Below are positions 62,850 through 64,000 of a stretch of 64,000 nucleotides of DNA, piece by piece (positions within the stretch are counted from its first letter, which is position 1; the number at the start of each line of letters is the position of its first letter). Under the pieces are notes generated by a model. It worked only from the letters and a program-made list of their open reading frames with translations, searched no databases and was not told the origin of the DNA. Source of the DNA: Dasypus novemcinctus (lineage: Eukaryota; Chordata; Mammalia; Cingulata; Dasypodidae); NCBI RefSeq assembly GCF_030445035.2, contig NC_080673.1:176619216-176683215 (forward strand). Reading direction: 5' to 3'. The position numbers and the translations under genes are program-made.

Positions 62850-63268
62850 TCGGTGGGGCTGAGCCAGGTCGGGCCGCAGCGGCGGACGCCGGAGCCGGGC
62901 CGGGCTGCGCCGGCGGCGAGCGGGGCCTGGCGGGGCCGAGCAGGGCCGAGCCGGGCCCTGTGGTGTACGGGCCGGGCCGCGGCGGCATACGGAGCTGGGC
63001 GGGGCCGGTGCAGGCCGCGGTGGCGAGAGGCGGACACCGGAGCTGGGCCGGGCCGCTGTAGCAAGCGGAGCCAGGCGGAGCCGGGTCAGGCCGCGGCGGG
63101 TACGGAGCCGGGCGGGGCCGGTCCAGGCTGCTGTGGCGGGAGGTGGGAGCCGGCTGGGCCGCTGTAGCGAGGGGAGCCGGGCGGAGCCAGGCCAGGCCGA
63201 GGCGGCGTAAGGAGCCGGGCAGAGCCGGTCCAAGCCTCCGCGGCGGGTGGAGCCGGGCCTGCGGAAGG
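62850..63268 (+). repeat. GC-rich tandem array inside the L1 5' UTR
   Basis: A CpG-rich block of about 420 bases is built from imperfect repeats with a unit of about 106-114 bases. Comparable unit starts, each of the form (c)ggagc(c/t)gggc, occur at 62990, 63104 and 63210, with shorter GGAGCCGGGC-like submotifs in between. The matching block in the first L1 is only about 70 bases (15760-15832). Confidence 0.75.
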
Positions 63269-64000
63269 GTTTCTGTTCTTTTTTTTTTTTTTTTTTTGAG
63301 CATCTGCAGTACTGGGGAGTTCGTGGGCCCTGGGCGGCCTATTGGGGGTTTGTGGGAAGGGAGGTGCTTGCAGACCCATTTGGGCAGACAGACGGGGGGT
63401 TTTAGGGCTTTAGGGCAAAGCGGGGGGAAGTTGTTGTTTTAGATAGTGTTGCAATTGTGACACGTGTATACCTGTATCTCTCTTCTCCCTATCCGTTCCC
63501 CACCGTTTGCCCATCCTCTTTTTCTTTCTTCCTTTCTTCTTGTCTTTCTTTTTTCTTTATTATAATTAGTTTTTTTTTTTTCGGTTTTCTCTTTCCCTCT
63601 TGTCCCTCATCTTCCACTTATTTTTATTTTAATTCAAGTATACAATAGGTGCTACAGGGAACACCTCACATTTGCTGGGTTTTCCGATCCTCCACTGCCT
63701 CATTTCTGTGTGAACTGATTTAGGCTACCTACACTATCCCCCTTCCCCTGCATCTTGATATCCACTATCATCTACTGTCTCTCCTATATTCCACCCCCAA
63801 CCTCCCGTTCTTTGATCCACAAAGTGTCTAACTCTTAATTTCTAATACCTTTGTTCTGTTTTCTGTCTATTATCCACTCTTGAAACTATTACCTCTCCTT
63901 TCTTTCTCCCTCTCTCATGAAAACAATAGCTTTGTAGTTCATACCATATTCCTCCCAAATTCAGTCATCTACTTCATAAAAGGTACTCTACCTACAGCTA

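Larger units (their letters stand above)
62407..63303 (-). other. Open frame antisense to the second L1 5' UTR, ORF0-like candidate
   Basis: A frame of 298 codons starts at the A/T-run inside the 5' UTR, crosses the GC array as Pro/Ala/Arg-rich sequence, and then carries SAYPRRES, SWDLRV and SLLPSLQIDVQTPPDQQKS, shared with the antisense frame of the other L1. It leaves the element at about 62617 and ends in flanking polypurine DNA. An overlapping frame (62292-63233) carries the continuation VPKSLQRRPADS that sits in the main frame in the other copy. The switch fits a 10-base difference between the copies. Confidence 0.25.
62617..64000 (+). mobile_element. 5' end of a second full-length-type L1, continues past the window
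   Basis: The sequence begins with GGGGCAAGATGGCGG and then follows, on the plus strand, the reverse complement of the 5' UTR of the 6.6-16.1 kb L1. Recognisable blocks are the region 62630-62850, the T-run at 63278-63297, the stretch to 63440, and 63640-64000. At the window edge the match corresponds to about 14390 of the first copy, so ORF1 should start roughly 0.3 kb beyond. It differs by a much longer GC-rich array and by lacking a module of about 650 bases. It lies inside the protocadherin intron, opposite to the gene. Confidence 0.9.

Overview
The window is nuclear DNA from a placental mammal, most likely a xenarthran close to the armadillos (Dasypus). The main evidence is four tRNA-like SINEs of the armadillo DAS type and two dimeric relatives, full-length LINE-1 elements with long untranslated regions, and many MaLR-type LTRs with a matching lineage-specific look. 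It has no bacterial gene structure, no CRISPR array and no operons.

Only one host coding exon is clear: the terminal coding exon of a delta-protocadherin, best matched by PCDH9. It lies on the minus strand at 40131-40507. Everything above 40507 is therefore the last intron of this gene, at least 23.5 kb of it. Everything below 40131 is 3' UTR followed by downstream intergenic DNA. The 3' UTR may end near 39178.

Layout. 1-6.4 kb: a solo LTR, two 5'-truncated L1 3' ends, SINEs and another solo LTR with a perfect 5-bp target duplication. 6.6-16.1 kb: a full-length minus-strand L1 of about 9.45 kb, bounded by near-identical target duplications, with decayed ORF1 and ORF2, a 3' UTR of about 2.6 kb and a 5' UTR of about 2 kb. 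18.5-25.4 kb: an LTR inside an LTR, an ERV1-like solo LTR with a 4-bp duplication, a complete two-LTR MaLR element carrying a 60-bp tandem repeat, and another solo LTR. 33.4-35.0 kb: a four-element nest (LTR containing an L1 3' end, which itself contains a SINE and a second LTR). 35-40.5 kb: the protocadherin 3' end. 41.8-64 kb: intronic repeats, including an L1 that looks inverted by twin priming inside an MLT1-like LTR, and the 5' end of a second full-length L1 on the plus strand, from 62617 to the end of the window.

I see no new multi-gene system. The most interesting signals belong to the L1 family. Its 5' UTR is modular, with an expanding GC-rich tandem array. Both 5' UTRs carry a long open frame on the antisense strand that shares peptide segments between the copies and runs out into flanking DNA, in the same position as the primate L1 ORF0. 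Repeat family names are from recognition by eye, without a database search; target-duplication boundaries were read directly.
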